Assembly (NCBI GenBank): GCA_030425425.1
Contig: JAUIAO010000016.1
Coordinates: 1 to 64,000 of the forward strand
Length of the DNA stretch: 64,000 bases
From: Bacteroidia bacterium
GTDB taxonomy: Bacteria; Bacteroidota; Bacteroidia; Cytophagales; Cyclobacteriaceae
Direction: 5' to 3'
The notes under the pieces are model-generated. The model made no database searches, was not told the origin of the DNA, and saw only the letters and a program-made list of their open reading frames with translations. Below, one piece after another: positions 27,601 through 36,066 of the stretch. The translations under genes were made by a program, and so were the position numbers. Position 1 is the stretch's first letter. Each line of letters opens with the position of its first letter.

Positions 27601-27828
27601 GGGATTACCGCAGATCAGCCTAATACAATCAGTAATTACTATAATACTGCGTATTGGTACACTTCCAACGCTTCACATGCTCCTACTTCAACAGAAATTG
27701 CTCTAGCTAATAAATTTAAAAAGGAGTCTGAAGAACTCAATCAAAAAGTGGACGACTTTCTAAGTGAGGAATGGCCAAAATATAAGGAAAAAGTAGAGGG
27801 TGTAGACGTAAGTCCTTTCAAAGACTAA
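24655..27828 (+). CDS. Secreted BNR/sortilin (VPS10)-like beta-propeller protein
   Basis: About 1057 residues from the ATG at 24655, which opens a signal peptide (MRRNLTLILLLVSVMLNAQ); an ATG at 24631 adds eight residues. The body carries many BNR/Asp-box repeats of the S-x-D-x-G-x-T-W type: SENGGTSW, SIDGGRTW, TTNGGKTW, TFDGGENW, SEDGGFKW, SRDRGNTW, STDKGQTW, TKDGGKTW. These build one or two beta propellers. The last ~200 residues are helical and coiled-coil-like. Databases often label such proteins glycosyl hydrolase, but no catalytic residues are evident. Probably periplasmic or surface; substrate unknown. Confidence 0.85.
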   Translation: MRRNLTLILLLVSVMLNAQKLDMDLLKGIKPRSIGPAGMAGRITAIDVINDQPNVIYVGAASGGVWKSENGGTSWKPLFEKETTASIGAIAIQQSNPSVIWVGTGEGNPRNSLNGGDGIYKSIDGGRTWNKMGLEKTRNIHRIIVDPMNPNTVYAAAIGSPWGIHPERGVFKTTNGGKTWEKILYTNDKSGAADLVMDPKNPNKLVAAMWEHYRQPYFFTSGGEGSGLYVTFDGGENWEKRTDEDGLPKGDLGRMGLAIAPSNPNKIYALIESKKNALYSSEDGGFKWTKVSDKDEIGNRPFYYSDIFVDPANEYRLYSVFTYVNVSNDGGKSFSQLMPAYGVSNGVHPDHHSWWIHPTDPNYIIEGNDGGLNISRDRGNTWRFVENIPVAQFYHIAVDNEYPYNVYGGMQDNGSWAGPAYVWKAQGIRNSYWQEISFGDGFDVITDKDDSRYGWSMSQEGFVGRYDRQTGYFEYVKPQGPDIDTKLRFNWNSAIAIDPFDNSTLYFGSQFVHKSTDKGQTWEIISPDITTNDKSKQKQDESGGLTMDATGAENYCTVIVVTPSELDKNVIWAGTDDGNIQITKDGGKTWTNVAKNIKGLPENAWVPQIKVSNKNKGEAFVIVNNYRNFDFKPYAYRTKNYGKSWERIVDENDVIGYTLSIIQDPVEPKLMFLGTDDGLYVSIDEASTWTKWTNEYPTVNTMDMVIHPREHDLVIGTFGRAAYVMDDIRPLREMAAKGASVLDKKVHLFTPPTAYNAAYQQPTGTRFGADAMFNGENRGGGALISYVVNKPEEKKDESDKKDKSDEEEKGPSLDSLSLLVYNDADELIRTIKRKIPEDKGINRMTWYLNEKGVNGLTRRALNNNREPGGVTVLPGTYTLKLAYAGDTSSAPIEVKFDPRLDWTMETLKGKYDALKALESDLELAVGRMEQLKDKIKVIDEMTSRMKAKDEKEFEEQIKLSKELKDTLNTFIDQYVGKEDKRQGITADQPNTISNYYNTAYWYTSNASHAPTSTEIALANKFKKESEELNQKVDDFLSEEWPKYKEKVEGVDVSPFKD

Positions 27829-27855
27829 TAAGAAAAGTGATTTAGATTTAGTGTC

Positions 27856-27886
27856 AATGGCTACTCGAAAGGGTAGCCATTTTTTG
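27856..27886 (+). terminator. Rho-independent terminator after the BNR-repeat gene
   Basis: Stem ATGGCTAC (27857-27864) and GTAGCCAT (27873-27880) with an 8-base loop, followed by five T. It lies 28 bases after the stop codon and may also serve the opposing amylase gene. Confidence 0.85.
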
Positions 27887-27902
27887 TTCCAGCAACTTAA
27901 GA

Positions 27903-30311
27903 TTATTTCAACACCACTCTTTTAATTATCAACTGCTCTCCTTCCCGAATCCTCAACATATATAATCCAGGATTATAATCTCCAACTTTAATTGAGGTCT
28001 GTCCAAAGATTTCTCCTTGTTTAATAACTGAACCATTCAAATTTATAAGCTCAAAGTGCGAAGGCTTAATAGTGTAAATCTGAAGGTAATCGGTAGCAGG
28101 ATTTGGATAAACCTTAACAAACTCTTGTCCCTTTGCAGAAAGTATATTCGAAAGTTCCTGAGGAACAAGTACCATGGATGTTTTTGGAGCTAATTCAATA
28201 GTAATCTCTGATTGATTATTTACATCAAACCATTCTGATCCCAATACATTTCCCAAAACAGGCTCTTCAAAATCAAATGAGAGTCCAGATAGGTCAAGGG
28301 TTACCGTTTGAGAAGAAGAACCAAGGTTGACGAGGGTAAAAACCACCTCATCCTCATGTTGCCTTTTGAAAGCAAAAACCTGAGTATTGGTTGGTTGAAT
28401 CTCTTCAAAACCGCCAATACCCAATGCTTTGGATTTTGATCGAAGTTGCACCAAACTTCTGTAATGTCTCAGCAAAGAACCAGAGGAATTTATCTGATCA
28501 TTTACATTGTATGATTGATAATTAGAAGCAAGACCATGCCAGGGGTTTGATGTAGAAAAACCTGCATTTGTTCCGGCACTCCATGACATTGGTTTTCTGA
28601 TATCTTCATCAGGCTTGGAGCCTGACATTCCTACCTCTTCACCGTAGTAGATAAATGGAATTCCTGGTAATGTTAAATAAATAGTGGAAGCCAATTTCAC
28701 TTTACCTGCATCACTAGACAACACATCCATCAACCGATTCATATCGTGATTGGTCGTGAACGTGCCAAATTGATAATAAGGATATGCATTGATGGATTTA
28801 TTGACCTGATAAGATATGTCGCTACTATTTCTAGAATTGACACTGTTGAGTATGGCAGAAGCCAAATCGAAATCAAAACAAAAATCCAATCCTTCATTTA
28901 CAACATATGGCACCACCTTGTCCGTAGAGGTCCAGGCTTCTCCTACACTCAAGGCATCAGGGTTCGATGCTTTGGTTACCCCAACCCATTCTCTCCAAAA
29001 CTGATGAGTCTCTGGTAAATCTTCAAGGTCAGAACCATCTTCATACAAATATTTTACAGCATCGAGCCTGAAGCCATCTACACCCACAGTTTCCAACCAA
29101 TATTCTGTTATATCAAAAACCTCTTGTCTGACTGCTTCCTCTTCATAATTGAGATCAGGCATACCACCCCAAAAAATACCGTAGTAATATCCTGTAGAAG
29201 CACTGTGCCAAACACCTTGGCCCCACGGTCCCGAATAACCAGGATTAGTATCTGACCAACGGTACCAATTTCTTTTGTCTGATGTTTTTGATGATCGTGA
29301 ATCCTTAAACCAATCATGTTCTGTAGAAGTGTGATTCAATACCAAATCCATAATCACCTTGATGCCTCGCTTATGAGCTTCTTCTAAAAACTCTTCAAAA
29401 TCAGCCATCGTCCCATAATCAGGGTTGATTGCGCGATAATTTGTCACATCATAACCATGATAACTCGGTGAATTGTTAATTGGCATCAGCCAAATTCCCG
29501 TAATTCCCAGATCAGAATTGGTATTTGGATCTCCGTCATTCAAATAGTCTAGTTTCTCAATAATTCCTTGAAAATCCCCAATCCCATCTCCATCACTATC
29601 GTAAAAACTTCGAACGAAAATTTCATAGAAAACAGTTTCATTCCACCAGTCTAGATCATCAGTGGAGCGTTCTTCCACCGTGATGAAATCTTCCAAGACC
29701 ATTACATCTTCTGAAAAACTATTAGATACTTTGAGAGTAACATCATAAACACCAGGTTCCGCATAACGAACATTTACCTTGGAATCATTCGATGAAGCAG
29801 GATTACCTCCTTCAAAAGTCCATTCATAAACTTCTACTAACCCCGATGCATCCTCCTCGAAAACAATCTCTCCATCAGCATAAGTGAAATCAGACGATGC
29901 TCTAATCCCAGCTATCGCCGGACCAGTCGGTGGGTTTTCATCATTGTACCAATAAGTTACCGTTTCTGCAGTGGAAGGAACTTGATATGACCGATTTGGT
30001 CCCCCATTCGGAAATTCCTCTGTTCCGTCCCAGCTACCATTGATTCTGAATTTGAATTCGATAGTTGAACCAGCAGTAAGATCTGTTAGCGTCACGGTCC
30101 AAAGACTGTCATCGACGGTTTCAGTAAGTACATCTGAAGTTGCTCCCCAACCATTAAAACTTCCCGCAACATCCACATAGTCATTGTCGGGGTTGAAGTT
30201 TCCCAGTTCGATCTGATATGACATATTGACCTGGAATGTAATATCAACAGCTTTAGAACTGATAATCGTCAAGAGGGCAACAGAAAGGAGTAATACTTTT
30301 TTGGGTTCCAT
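27903..30311 (-). CDS. Secreted alpha-amylase (GH13) with PKD domain and type IX sorting tail
   Basis: 802 residues. Order: signal peptide; an N-terminal starch-binding-like domain (~20-125, VDVAGSFNGWG); a PKD domain (~135-215, YEWTFEGGNPASSNDSK); a GH13 catalytic domain (~225-680) with VIMDLVLNHTS, GFRLDAVKYL (nucleophile Asp), VGEAW (acid Glu) and TTNHDMNR; a C-terminal beta domain; and a type IX secretion sorting domain (KVYPNPATDYLQIY ... IIKRVVLK). It should be exported through the outer membrane to degrade starch-like glucans. No susC/susD pair is nearby. Confidence 0.93.
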   Translation of the reverse strand: MEPKKVLLLSVALLTIISSKAVDITFQVNMSYQIELGNFNPDNDYVDVAGSFNGWGATSDVLTETVDDSLWTVTLTDLTAGSTIEFKFRINGSWDGTEEFPNGGPNRSYQVPSTAETVTYWYNDENPPTGPAIAGIRASSDFTYADGEIVFEEDASGLVEVYEWTFEGGNPASSNDSKVNVRYAEPGVYDVTLKVSNSFSEDVMVLEDFITVEERSTDDLDWWNETVFYEIFVRSFYDSDGDGIGDFQGIIEKLDYLNDGDPNTNSDLGITGIWLMPINNSPSYHGYDVTNYRAINPDYGTMADFEEFLEEAHKRGIKVIMDLVLNHTSTEHDWFKDSRSSKTSDKRNWYRWSDTNPGYSGPWGQGVWHSASTGYYYGIFWGGMPDLNYEEEAVRQEVFDITEYWLETVGVDGFRLDAVKYLYEDGSDLEDLPETHQFWREWVGVTKASNPDALSVGEAWTSTDKVVPYVVNEGLDFCFDFDLASAILNSVNSRNSSDISYQVNKSINAYPYYQFGTFTTNHDMNRLMDVLSSDAGKVKLASTIYLTLPGIPFIYYGEEVGMSGSKPDEDIRKPMSWSAGTNAGFSTSNPWHGLASNYQSYNVNDQINSSGSLLRHYRSLVQLRSKSKALGIGGFEEIQPTNTQVFAFKRQHEDEVVFTLVNLGSSSQTVTLDLSGLSFDFEEPVLGNVLGSEWFDVNNQSEITIELAPKTSMVLVPQELSNILSAKGQEFVKVYPNPATDYLQIYTIKPSHFELINLNGSVIKQGEIFGQTSIKVGDYNPGLYMLRIREGEQLIIKRVVLK

Positions 30312-30534
30312 CTTACAAACTTAGTAAAGGAAGCGTGATGGGGTTTGGAGTTTCCGATCTTAATGATATGGAAATAGAAAATGTTGTAGTGTATACATCT
30401 AGAACTACTCACTTATCATCTCCTCTGAATACACCCAACTTAAGCTTTGTTCTAATGGCAAATTGAAACCTCACCATCCCTTAGCGATATCTTTCTCCTT
30501 TTTTTATCTTGCCTGACGAATCAAATGACTGACT

Positions 30535-31767
30535 GTGGTACTGAATTATATTTGGGTAGGTTTCGTGTTGATCGCTATTCTAGTAGGATTGATCAAGTTG
30601 ATATTTCTGGGAGATACAGAGGTGCTTCCGGCCATCGGTCTTTCTACTTTTGACAATGCAAAGCTGGCATTCGAAATCTCCATTTACCTCACAGGAGTAA
30701 TGGCACTCTGGCTCGGCCTGATGCGGGTCGGGGAAAAAGGCGGTGTGATTAAAGTACTCAGCAGGTTGATAGCTCCATTCTTCCGCAGAATATTTCCCGA
30801 AATACCGAAAGACCACCCGGCATCCGGCAGCATGATCATGAATATTGCTGCGAATATGATCGGACTGGACAATGCGGCCACTCCCCTTGGCCTCAAAGCC
30901 ATGGAAGACCTTCAGGAACTCAACCCGCAGAAAGATACGGCTTCTAATGCACAGATCATGTTTTTGGTACTGAATACTTCAGGACTGACTCTACTTCCGA
31001 TAAACGTCATGGTTTTTCGGGCGCAGCTCGGAGCTGTAGACCCTTCAGATGTTTTTATCCCTATATTGATCGCTACGTTTGTTTCGTCGTTGGTTGGCCT
31101 GCTGGTGGTCGCCGCTTATCAGCGCATCAATTTGTTGGACAAAGTCGTATTGGCTTATCTTGGCACAGTGACCTTATTCATAGCAGGATTGATCTACTTT
31201 TTCCAGTCCATCCCTCAGGATCAGGTCAATGTTTACTCCTCTAATCTCAGCTACATCTTCATGTTAATGATCATAGGATCATTCATTGGAATGGCGCTTT
31301 ATAAACGAATCAATGTCTATGAAACCTTTGTTGAAGGAGCCAAAGAAGGTTTTGGGGTGGCCATCAAAATTATCCCGTATCTGGTGGCTATGTTGGTAGC
31401 TATCGGAGTATTTAGGGCATCAGGGACGCTCGATTTGATTGTAGAGGGATTCTCTCAGGTGGTTGGTTTTTTCGGGATTAATACAGATTTCATTCCTGCC
31501 ATGCCAACTGCTGTAATTCGTCCACTCAGTGGCAGTGGCGCCAGAGCCATGATGATTGAAACCATGACCAACTATGGTGCAGATTCATTTGCAGGAAGGT
31601 TATCAAGTATCATGCAGGGAACTACAGAAACAACCTTTTACGTAATTGCTGTTTATTTTGGTGCAGTCAATATTCGTAAAACGCGCTATGCTATTACTGC
31701 CGGACTGATCGCAGATGCAGCAGGTATTTTGGCAGCCATTTTAGTGGCGTACTTGTTTTTTCATTAG
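30535..31767 (+). CDS. SpmA-SpmB fusion, nucleoside-recognition (GATE) membrane protein
   Basis: 410 residues with about ten membrane segments. It joins two GATE-domain halves: the N-terminal half resembles SpmA (MNIAANMIGLDNAATPLGLKAM) and the C-terminal half SpmB (IIPYLVAMLVAIGVFRASG ... PTAVIRPLSGSGARAM). The separate proteins are named from Bacillus spore maturation, but fused forms are common in non-sporulating bacteria, where the transported solute is unknown. The start is a GTG: a stop lies three codons upstream and no in-frame ATG fits. Its stop overlaps the M14 gene's stop end to end. Confidence 0.88.
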   Translation: MVLNYIWVGFVLIAILVGLIKLIFLGDTEVLPAIGLSTFDNAKLAFEISIYLTGVMALWLGLMRVGEKGGVIKVLSRLIAPFFRRIFPEIPKDHPASGSMIMNIAANMIGLDNAATPLGLKAMEDLQELNPQKDTASNAQIMFLVLNTSGLTLLPINVMVFRAQLGAVDPSDVFIPILIATFVSSLVGLLVVAAYQRINLLDKVVLAYLGTVTLFIAGLIYFFQSIPQDQVNVYSSNLSYIFMLMIIGSFIGMALYKRINVYETFVEGAKEGFGVAIKIIPYLVAMLVAIGVFRASGTLDLIVEGFSQVVGFFGINTDFIPAMPTAVIRPLSGSGARAMMIETMTNYGADSFAGRLSSIMQGTTETTFYVIAVYFGAVNIRKTRYAITAGLIADAAGILAAILVAYLFFH

Positions 31768-33173
31768 CGCACAAAAACTCCCCGCTGAACCTGAATATCC
31801 TCATCAGTTTGCTTCACCTCCATCCCGTTGATGAAGCAATATTTGATCACTCCATGTTCGTCTTTTAGGCAAAATGTAGGATTGATCCCGACGCTGAGCT
31901 GTTTAGGAGGAGTGAAATCTTCGGTAAAAAGATTGATCAATTCATGGCAGAAATCATCATTGTCATGAAACTTGACCTTTACCCACCCTATTCCCTGATC
32001 ATACAAATCATTGAGATCAAGACTATCCAAATAGCCAATGTGAGTAAGGGTTTCGGGCATGGGTTTCGCCATATGAAGAGTCAAACCAGAAGCATCAAAT
32101 TCCTGATAACCATGAGCATTGGACAAATCCCCAAGTTCCTCGATTTCAGCTTCCAGGTAAAAGCCTTTCAGTTCTGGCAATTCCTTCTCATTCAAAACGA
32201 TTCCAATGTCCAATAACATTTGATGGCCATTGATTTCATATTGTGCATTACGGATGATCACATCCATCATGCGATTTTCATTGAATGGTAGATTTACATA
32301 CCCCTCAGTGGAATGCTCCTGATAATCCCCAGAAGCAATACTGTGCAAGCCTTCAATGATGGCCACAAAATGCAATTTTCGAGACAATGACTTTTCGCGA
32401 TCTCCTGGATATCCTCCGGATTCAAACAATACGACACTTGTCCCCCACTTGGTAATGTTATCACCAAATGCTCTCAGCTCAAATTCGTCGGACCACTTCC
32501 CTATATGATCAGGAATCACTTTTTCCACATGCTCCGTCAAATGACTAATCAATTTCATCGCTCGCTCTCGAACATCATTAACTTCACGCTCTTCATTATA
32601 AGGAGGCGAAAGAAACGTGAAAGTTGCCGGATGTCCAGTATTGCCAACGGCATGCACCCTTGCCTGATCGTGAAGATTGAAGCCAAACAAAGGTTTCAAT
32701 TCATCTACTGCTTGCTTGAGTATTTTAGATTCCGGGGATTGCAGTTTAGCTGCATCTCTATTTAGATCAATTCCCAATGCATTTAATCTATCAAATCGCT
32801 GAGCACCATCAGGATTAAGCACAGGAATGATATGTATGGTCAGCTGGGAGAAAATCTGGGTTTTCTGCTCCGCAAATCTTACCTCATCAAGAAAGAAATT
32901 CAGCACATCAAATATCGCTCTGGAAGCAGTTGACTCATTTCCATGCATCTGTGCCCAAAGCAAAACATTCGTAGGTCCCGTCCCTAAACTAATCATAGAA
33001 ATCGGCCGATCTTCAATAGACTTTCCAAGTACTTTAAGTGAAACAAGAGGATGACCAGAAAGACTCCAGAGTTTATCATGGAGTAACTGCGGCAACACCC
33101 TTCGCTGATCTAATCCGACTTCCTTATACTCTTCATATTCCTCAAGGAGTCGCTGAAAAAATGTAATACTCAT
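31764..33173 (-). CDS. M14-family zinc carboxypeptidase
   Basis: 469 residues. The N-terminal half is the M14 domain: WAQMHGNESTASRAIFD carries the His and Glu zinc ligands, NPDGAQRFDRLNALGIDLNRD is the substrate-pocket region, FNLHDQARVH provides the third ligand, and VVLFESGGYPG contains the catalytic Glu. The C-terminal ~170 residues are a separate domain. No signal peptide is visible, so the enzyme is probably cytoplasmic and may trim cell-wall or other peptides, in keeping with the LD-carboxypeptidase 12 bases upstream. It converges on the SpmAB gene with a four-base overlap. Confidence 0.88.
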   Translation of the reverse strand: MSITFFQRLLEEYEEYKEVGLDQRRVLPQLLHDKLWSLSGHPLVSLKVLGKSIEDRPISMISLGTGPTNVLLWAQMHGNESTASRAIFDVLNFFLDEVRFAEQKTQIFSQLTIHIIPVLNPDGAQRFDRLNALGIDLNRDAAKLQSPESKILKQAVDELKPLFGFNLHDQARVHAVGNTGHPATFTFLSPPYNEEREVNDVRERAMKLISHLTEHVEKVIPDHIGKWSDEFELRAFGDNITKWGTSVVLFESGGYPGDREKSLSRKLHFVAIIEGLHSIASGDYQEHSTEGYVNLPFNENRMMDVIIRNAQYEINGHQMLLDIGIVLNEKELPELKGFYLEAEIEELGDLSNAHGYQEFDASGLTLHMAKPMPETLTHIGYLDSLDLNDLYDQGIGWVKVKFHDNDDFCHELINLFTEDFTPPKQLSVGINPTFCLKDEHGVIKYCFINGMEVKQTDEDIQVQRGVFVR

Positions 33174-33185
33174 AACAAAAATCGT

Positions 33186-34115
33186 TTAACTGAGAGGTGA
33201 CTCAAGATATTGCAATTCACCCGTTTTGAAATCAATCTGAGCGTTTATACCAATTGGTAAAGTAGAATTATTGACAATATGGCCAAACTCCAAACCGTAA
33301 ACCGCATTTACCTTAGCTCGATACATTCGTTCTTTCAACACCTCATGTAGTGAAGGATCACCATTGGATTTAGCGTCACAGTTATTGAACTCCCCAAAGA
33401 CTACTGCTTTTACCTGAGATAACTTTCCAGAATTGATTAGCTGGGTCAACATGCGATCTATTCGATACGGAGCCTCTCCTACTTCTTCGATCACGACTAT
33501 TTTATCCTGATAATCATAATCATAAGGAGTTCCTAACAATGAGCTGAGGATCGAAAGATTTCCTCCGATCACTGCTCCTTCAAAAACAGTTGTTTTAGTT
33601 GTCTCATTGAGTACTTGAAATGAATCTCCAGGTGTTATTTTCGGAATTGTTTCCCCTGTGATGGTTGACACCAGCGAATTGATAGTCAATGGATTAAAGC
33701 TCGATCCAGCCATCGGGGCATGGAATCCCACAAGTCCAGTTTTCACATAAAATGCACTCAATAAGGCTGTGATATCACTGTAGCCTATGAATACTTTCGG
33801 ATGCTTTTTTATCAGTTGATAATCAATTGAATTAAGTAATCTGGCCGATCCATAACCACCACGTAAGCTGATGACACCATCTACTTCATCATCTTCAAAC
33901 ATTTCATGTAGGTCATTCAATCTGGTCTGATCATCACCAGCCAGAAAACCAGTGAACTGCCTTGCACTTTCAGAATACTTAGGCTTGAAACCAAGGTCCT
34001 TTACTTTGGAAATAGCCAGTTCAAATGAAGACTCATTCAAAGGACTCGCTGGGGCAATGATTCCTAATGTATCTCCTAATTTTAGTTTTTTGGGTTTAAT
34101 AATTCTTTGATTCAT
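33186..34115 (-). CDS. LD-carboxypeptidase (peptidase S66, LdcA/MccF family)
   Basis: 309 residues, the family length. The nucleophile Ser lies in FIGYSDITALLSAFY, with the nucleophile-pocket Gly-rich SLRGGYGSARLL before it, the Glu in IEEVGEAPYRIDRML, and the His in YGLEFGHIVNN completing the Ser-Glu-His triad. LdcA removes the terminal D-Ala from murein tetrapeptides in the cytoplasm during cell-wall recycling. It runs into the M14 peptidase gene after 12 bases. The dipeptide epimerase, next step of the same recycling route, is on the same strand 0.8 kb upstream, beyond the toxin-antitoxin pair. Confidence 0.9.
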   Translation of the reverse strand: MNQRIIKPKKLKLGDTLGIIAPASPLNESSFELAISKVKDLGFKPKYSESARQFTGFLAGDDQTRLNDLHEMFEDDEVDGVISLRGGYGSARLLNSIDYQLIKKHPKVFIGYSDITALLSAFYVKTGLVGFHAPMAGSSFNPLTINSLVSTITGETIPKITPGDSFQVLNETTKTTVFEGAVIGGNLSILSSLLGTPYDYDYQDKIVVIEEVGEAPYRIDRMLTQLINSGKLSQVKAVVFGEFNNCDAKSNGDPSLHEVLKERMYRAKVNAVYGLEFGHIVNNSTLPIGINAQIDFKTGELQYLESPLS

Positions 34116-34363
34116 TGATGCAATTCTAATTGATAGATTTCTAACCTGAATAATTCAGGAATTAATTATTGAGAATCGTAATCGTCCTTTGCAGACGCCC
34201 AGATAATCAACGTATTAACCGATTTGTTCAAAGAAATTCTGTTCGAAAAAAACATTGGAATTTAAAACTTACCAACACATTGTTAATTCGTTTCTCCAGT
34301 AATCTTTTCAATTATAAATGATTTAAGCTTAAAACATCTTCAAATAAACTCTCAACTATAATT

Positions 34364-34382
34364 ACACATTTGTGTACATTTG
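34364..34382 (+). promoter_or_regulatory. Operator/promoter of the YefM-YoeB pair
   Basis: ACACATTTGTGT (34364-34375) is a perfect palindrome and overlaps the hexamer TGTACA at 34373-34378. TGTACA is the core that YefM antitoxins are known to bind. TACATTTG at 34375-34382 fits the Bacteroidota -7 box TAnnTTTG, so the antitoxin bound here would block its own promoter. The antitoxin ATG follows 20 bases later. Confidence 0.6.
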
Positions 34383-34401
34383 TATAAAGCTTTTAGATAA
34401 T

Positions 34402-34659
34402 ATGAATACTGTAACTATGCGTGAACTGCGCGCCAATATGAAATCATACTTTGATGGTGTGGATGATGATAAAGATACTCTATTGGTTCCTAGAAGTGGT
34501 AATAAAGAAGCAATCGTGATCATGACATTATCCGAATATAACAGCATTAAAGAAACTGAATACCTACTTTCATCAAAAGCCAATAGATCAGTTTTAGAAC
34601 AGTCACTTGCTGAATTGGAATCCAACGATACAGTAGAATTTAATTCAGAAGTCAAGTGA
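34402..34659 (+). CDS. yefM: YefM/Phd-family antitoxin
   Basis: 85 residues from the ATG at 34402. The N-terminal Phd/YefM fold is recognisable (MNTVTMRELRANMKSYFD ... ALIVMT-like segment EAIVIMTLSEYNSIKETEYL). The C-terminal third is acidic and flexible (LAELESNDTVEFNSEV), as expected for the part that wraps the toxin. It binds the operator just upstream and neutralises the YoeB-like toxin, whose start overlaps its stop by four bases (GTGA). The pair lies between LdcA and the epimerase gene, both facing the other way, and looks inserted between them. Confidence 0.88.
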   Translation: MNTVTMRELRANMKSYFDGVDDDKDTLLVPRSGNKEAIVIMTLSEYNSIKETEYLLSSKANRSVLEQSLAELESNDTVEFNSEVK

Positions 34660-34925
34660 ATGTGCTCTTTTCACGTACAGCATGGGAGCAGTATTTAGTA
34701 TGGCAAAAAGAAGATGAGAAAATAGTAGCTCGAATTCATGAATTGATAAAAGCAATACAAAGAGAACCATTTAAAGGAATTGGGAAACCCGAACCTCTTA
34801 GACAAAACCTCAAAGGATTCTGGTCAAGAAGAATAACCTCAGAACATCGATTAGTATATAGAATCGTCGGAAACCGTGGTGAAAATCAAAGAATAGAAAT
34901 CCTTACTTGCAGATATCACTATTGA
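34656..34925 (+). CDS. yoeB: YoeB/Txe-family mRNA-cleaving toxin
   Basis: 89 residues, full length for YoeB (E. coli 84). The start is a GTG overlapping the antitoxin stop, which keeps toxin translation tied to antitoxin. Catalytic residues of the family are present: the Glu in GKPEPLRQNLKGFWSRR, the Arg in SEHRLVYRI, and the C-terminal TCRYHY with its His and Tyr. YoeB cuts mRNA in the ribosome A site when the antitoxin is degraded. The gene appears intact, so the module is probably functional. Confidence 0.92.
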   Translation: MNVLFSRTAWEQYLVWQKEDEKIVARIHELIKAIQREPFKGIGKPEPLRQNLKGFWSRRITSEHRLVYRIVGNRGENQRIEILTCRYHY

Positions 34926-34943
34926 TCATTTTCAATATACAAA

Positions 34944-35963
34944 TCACCTTACCAACCTATCAATCCCAACCCCATATCTCTCGGGCATGATAATTTTTTG
35001 ATTTTCAATATAAGGACCTTCGGCGACATCATTGTCGATGAGCAGGAAGCCGTCCATATCAATATAATCCAAAAATGGTCGGAGTTGAGCAACTGCCGAG
35101 ATCCCAACGGAAGATTCTGTCATACAACCTACCATAGTCTTCAACCCTAACGTTCTTGCTTCTTTAATCATACCAATGGCCGGAGTAAATCCCCCACATT
35201 TCATCAACTTGATATTTACCCCGTGAAAATGACCGGAACATTTTTGGATGTCAGATTCGTGAATGCAACTTTCATCAGCTACTACGGGTAAATCTGAGTA
35301 TTGGTAAACTTGCTTCATTCCCTCCCAATCATTCGCCGGTAAAGGTTGCTCAATGAATTCAACTCCTAGTTCCTTAAGAATTTTGGAGTTTTCAATGGTC
35401 TCTCTTACACTCCATCCACAGTTGGCATCCACCCGAAAGGCGGCGGCAGTAACTTTACGCAACTCCTGAATGATCTTAATATCATCTTTCGTCCCTAACT
35501 TGATTTTATATATCGGCCATGGAAATTCCCTAAGCTTGGTAATCATATTTTGAACCGAATCTATTCCTATGGTATAATTGGATTGAGGCCAGTTTTTTAT
35601 CAATGGCAAATCCCAAAGCTCATATAATTTAACCTGCTTGTTTTTGGCGTACAGATCGTGTAGAGCTTCATCCACAGCAGCTAAAGCAAACGTATTTTCG
35701 CCAAACACAAGCTTTAATTTCTCCCAAAATTTCATTGGATCCGTAAAATTATAAGATTCAATCAGGTCAATATTTTCCTCTAACACAGCAATCATATCCT
35801 GCAACCCATTGTGGTAATACTTACTGACTGTGGCTTCACCAAATCCAGACATTCCTTCATGTTCGATTTCTATGATCAACGTTTGCTGAACACTTCTGGA
35901 ATCATGGGCGATGTTGAATTGATGTTTTAGCCTGAGTTGATATGGGTGAAGTTTTAATTTCAT
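34944..35963 (-). CDS. L-Ala-D/L-Glu (dipeptide) epimerase, enolase superfamily
   Basis: 339 residues. The enolase-superfamily layout is clear: IYKIKLGTKDD with the first catalytic Lys (KxK), metal ligands in FRVDANCGW, FIEQPLP and VVADESC, and the second Lys in GVNIKLMKCGG. The residue pattern fits dipeptide epimerases, which convert L-Ala-D-Glu from cell-wall breakdown into L-Ala-L-Glu so that peptidases can use it. This matches the LdcA and M14 genes nearby. Other members of the superfamily have different substrates, so the substrate is probable, not certain. Confidence 0.85.
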   Translation of the reverse strand: MKLKLHPYQLRLKHQFNIAHDSRSVQQTLIIEIEHEGMSGFGEATVSKYYHNGLQDMIAVLEENIDLIESYNFTDPMKFWEKLKLVFGENTFALAAVDEALHDLYAKNKQVKLYELWDLPLIKNWPQSNYTIGIDSVQNMITKLREFPWPIYKIKLGTKDDIKIIQELRKVTAAAFRVDANCGWSVRETIENSKILKELGVEFIEQPLPANDWEGMKQVYQYSDLPVVADESCIHESDIQKCSGHFHGVNIKLMKCGGFTPAIGMIKEARTLGLKTMVGCMTESSVGISAVAQLRPFLDYIDMDGFLLIDNDVAEGPYIENQKIIMPERYGVGIDRLVR

Positions 35964-36010
35964 TGACTGAAGAATTTAGTCCTAAATTGGCTCGATTAGG
36001 TCTATAAACC

Positions 36011-36044
36011 AAAAATCCCTCACAGAAAACTGCAAGGGATTTTT
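36011..36044 (-). terminator. Bidirectional terminator after ppc
   Basis: AAAAATCCCT (36011-36020) pairs perfectly with AGGGATTTTT (36035-36044); an inner CAG-AAAA-CTG stem fills the loop. Read on the minus strand it lies 22 bases after the ppc stop and ends in TTTTT. It separates ppc from the epimerase gene. Confidence 0.85.
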
Positions 36045-36066
36045 CAGAGCTCAATCTTATTAAAAA

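Noticed and set aside
24655-27828. True sialidase or glycosyl hydrolase
   Set aside because: Asp-box repeats alone do not show catalysis and no active-site residues of those families are evident.
27903-30311. Part of a starch-utilisation locus
   Set aside because: No susC/susD pair or regulator of that type lies next to the amylase.
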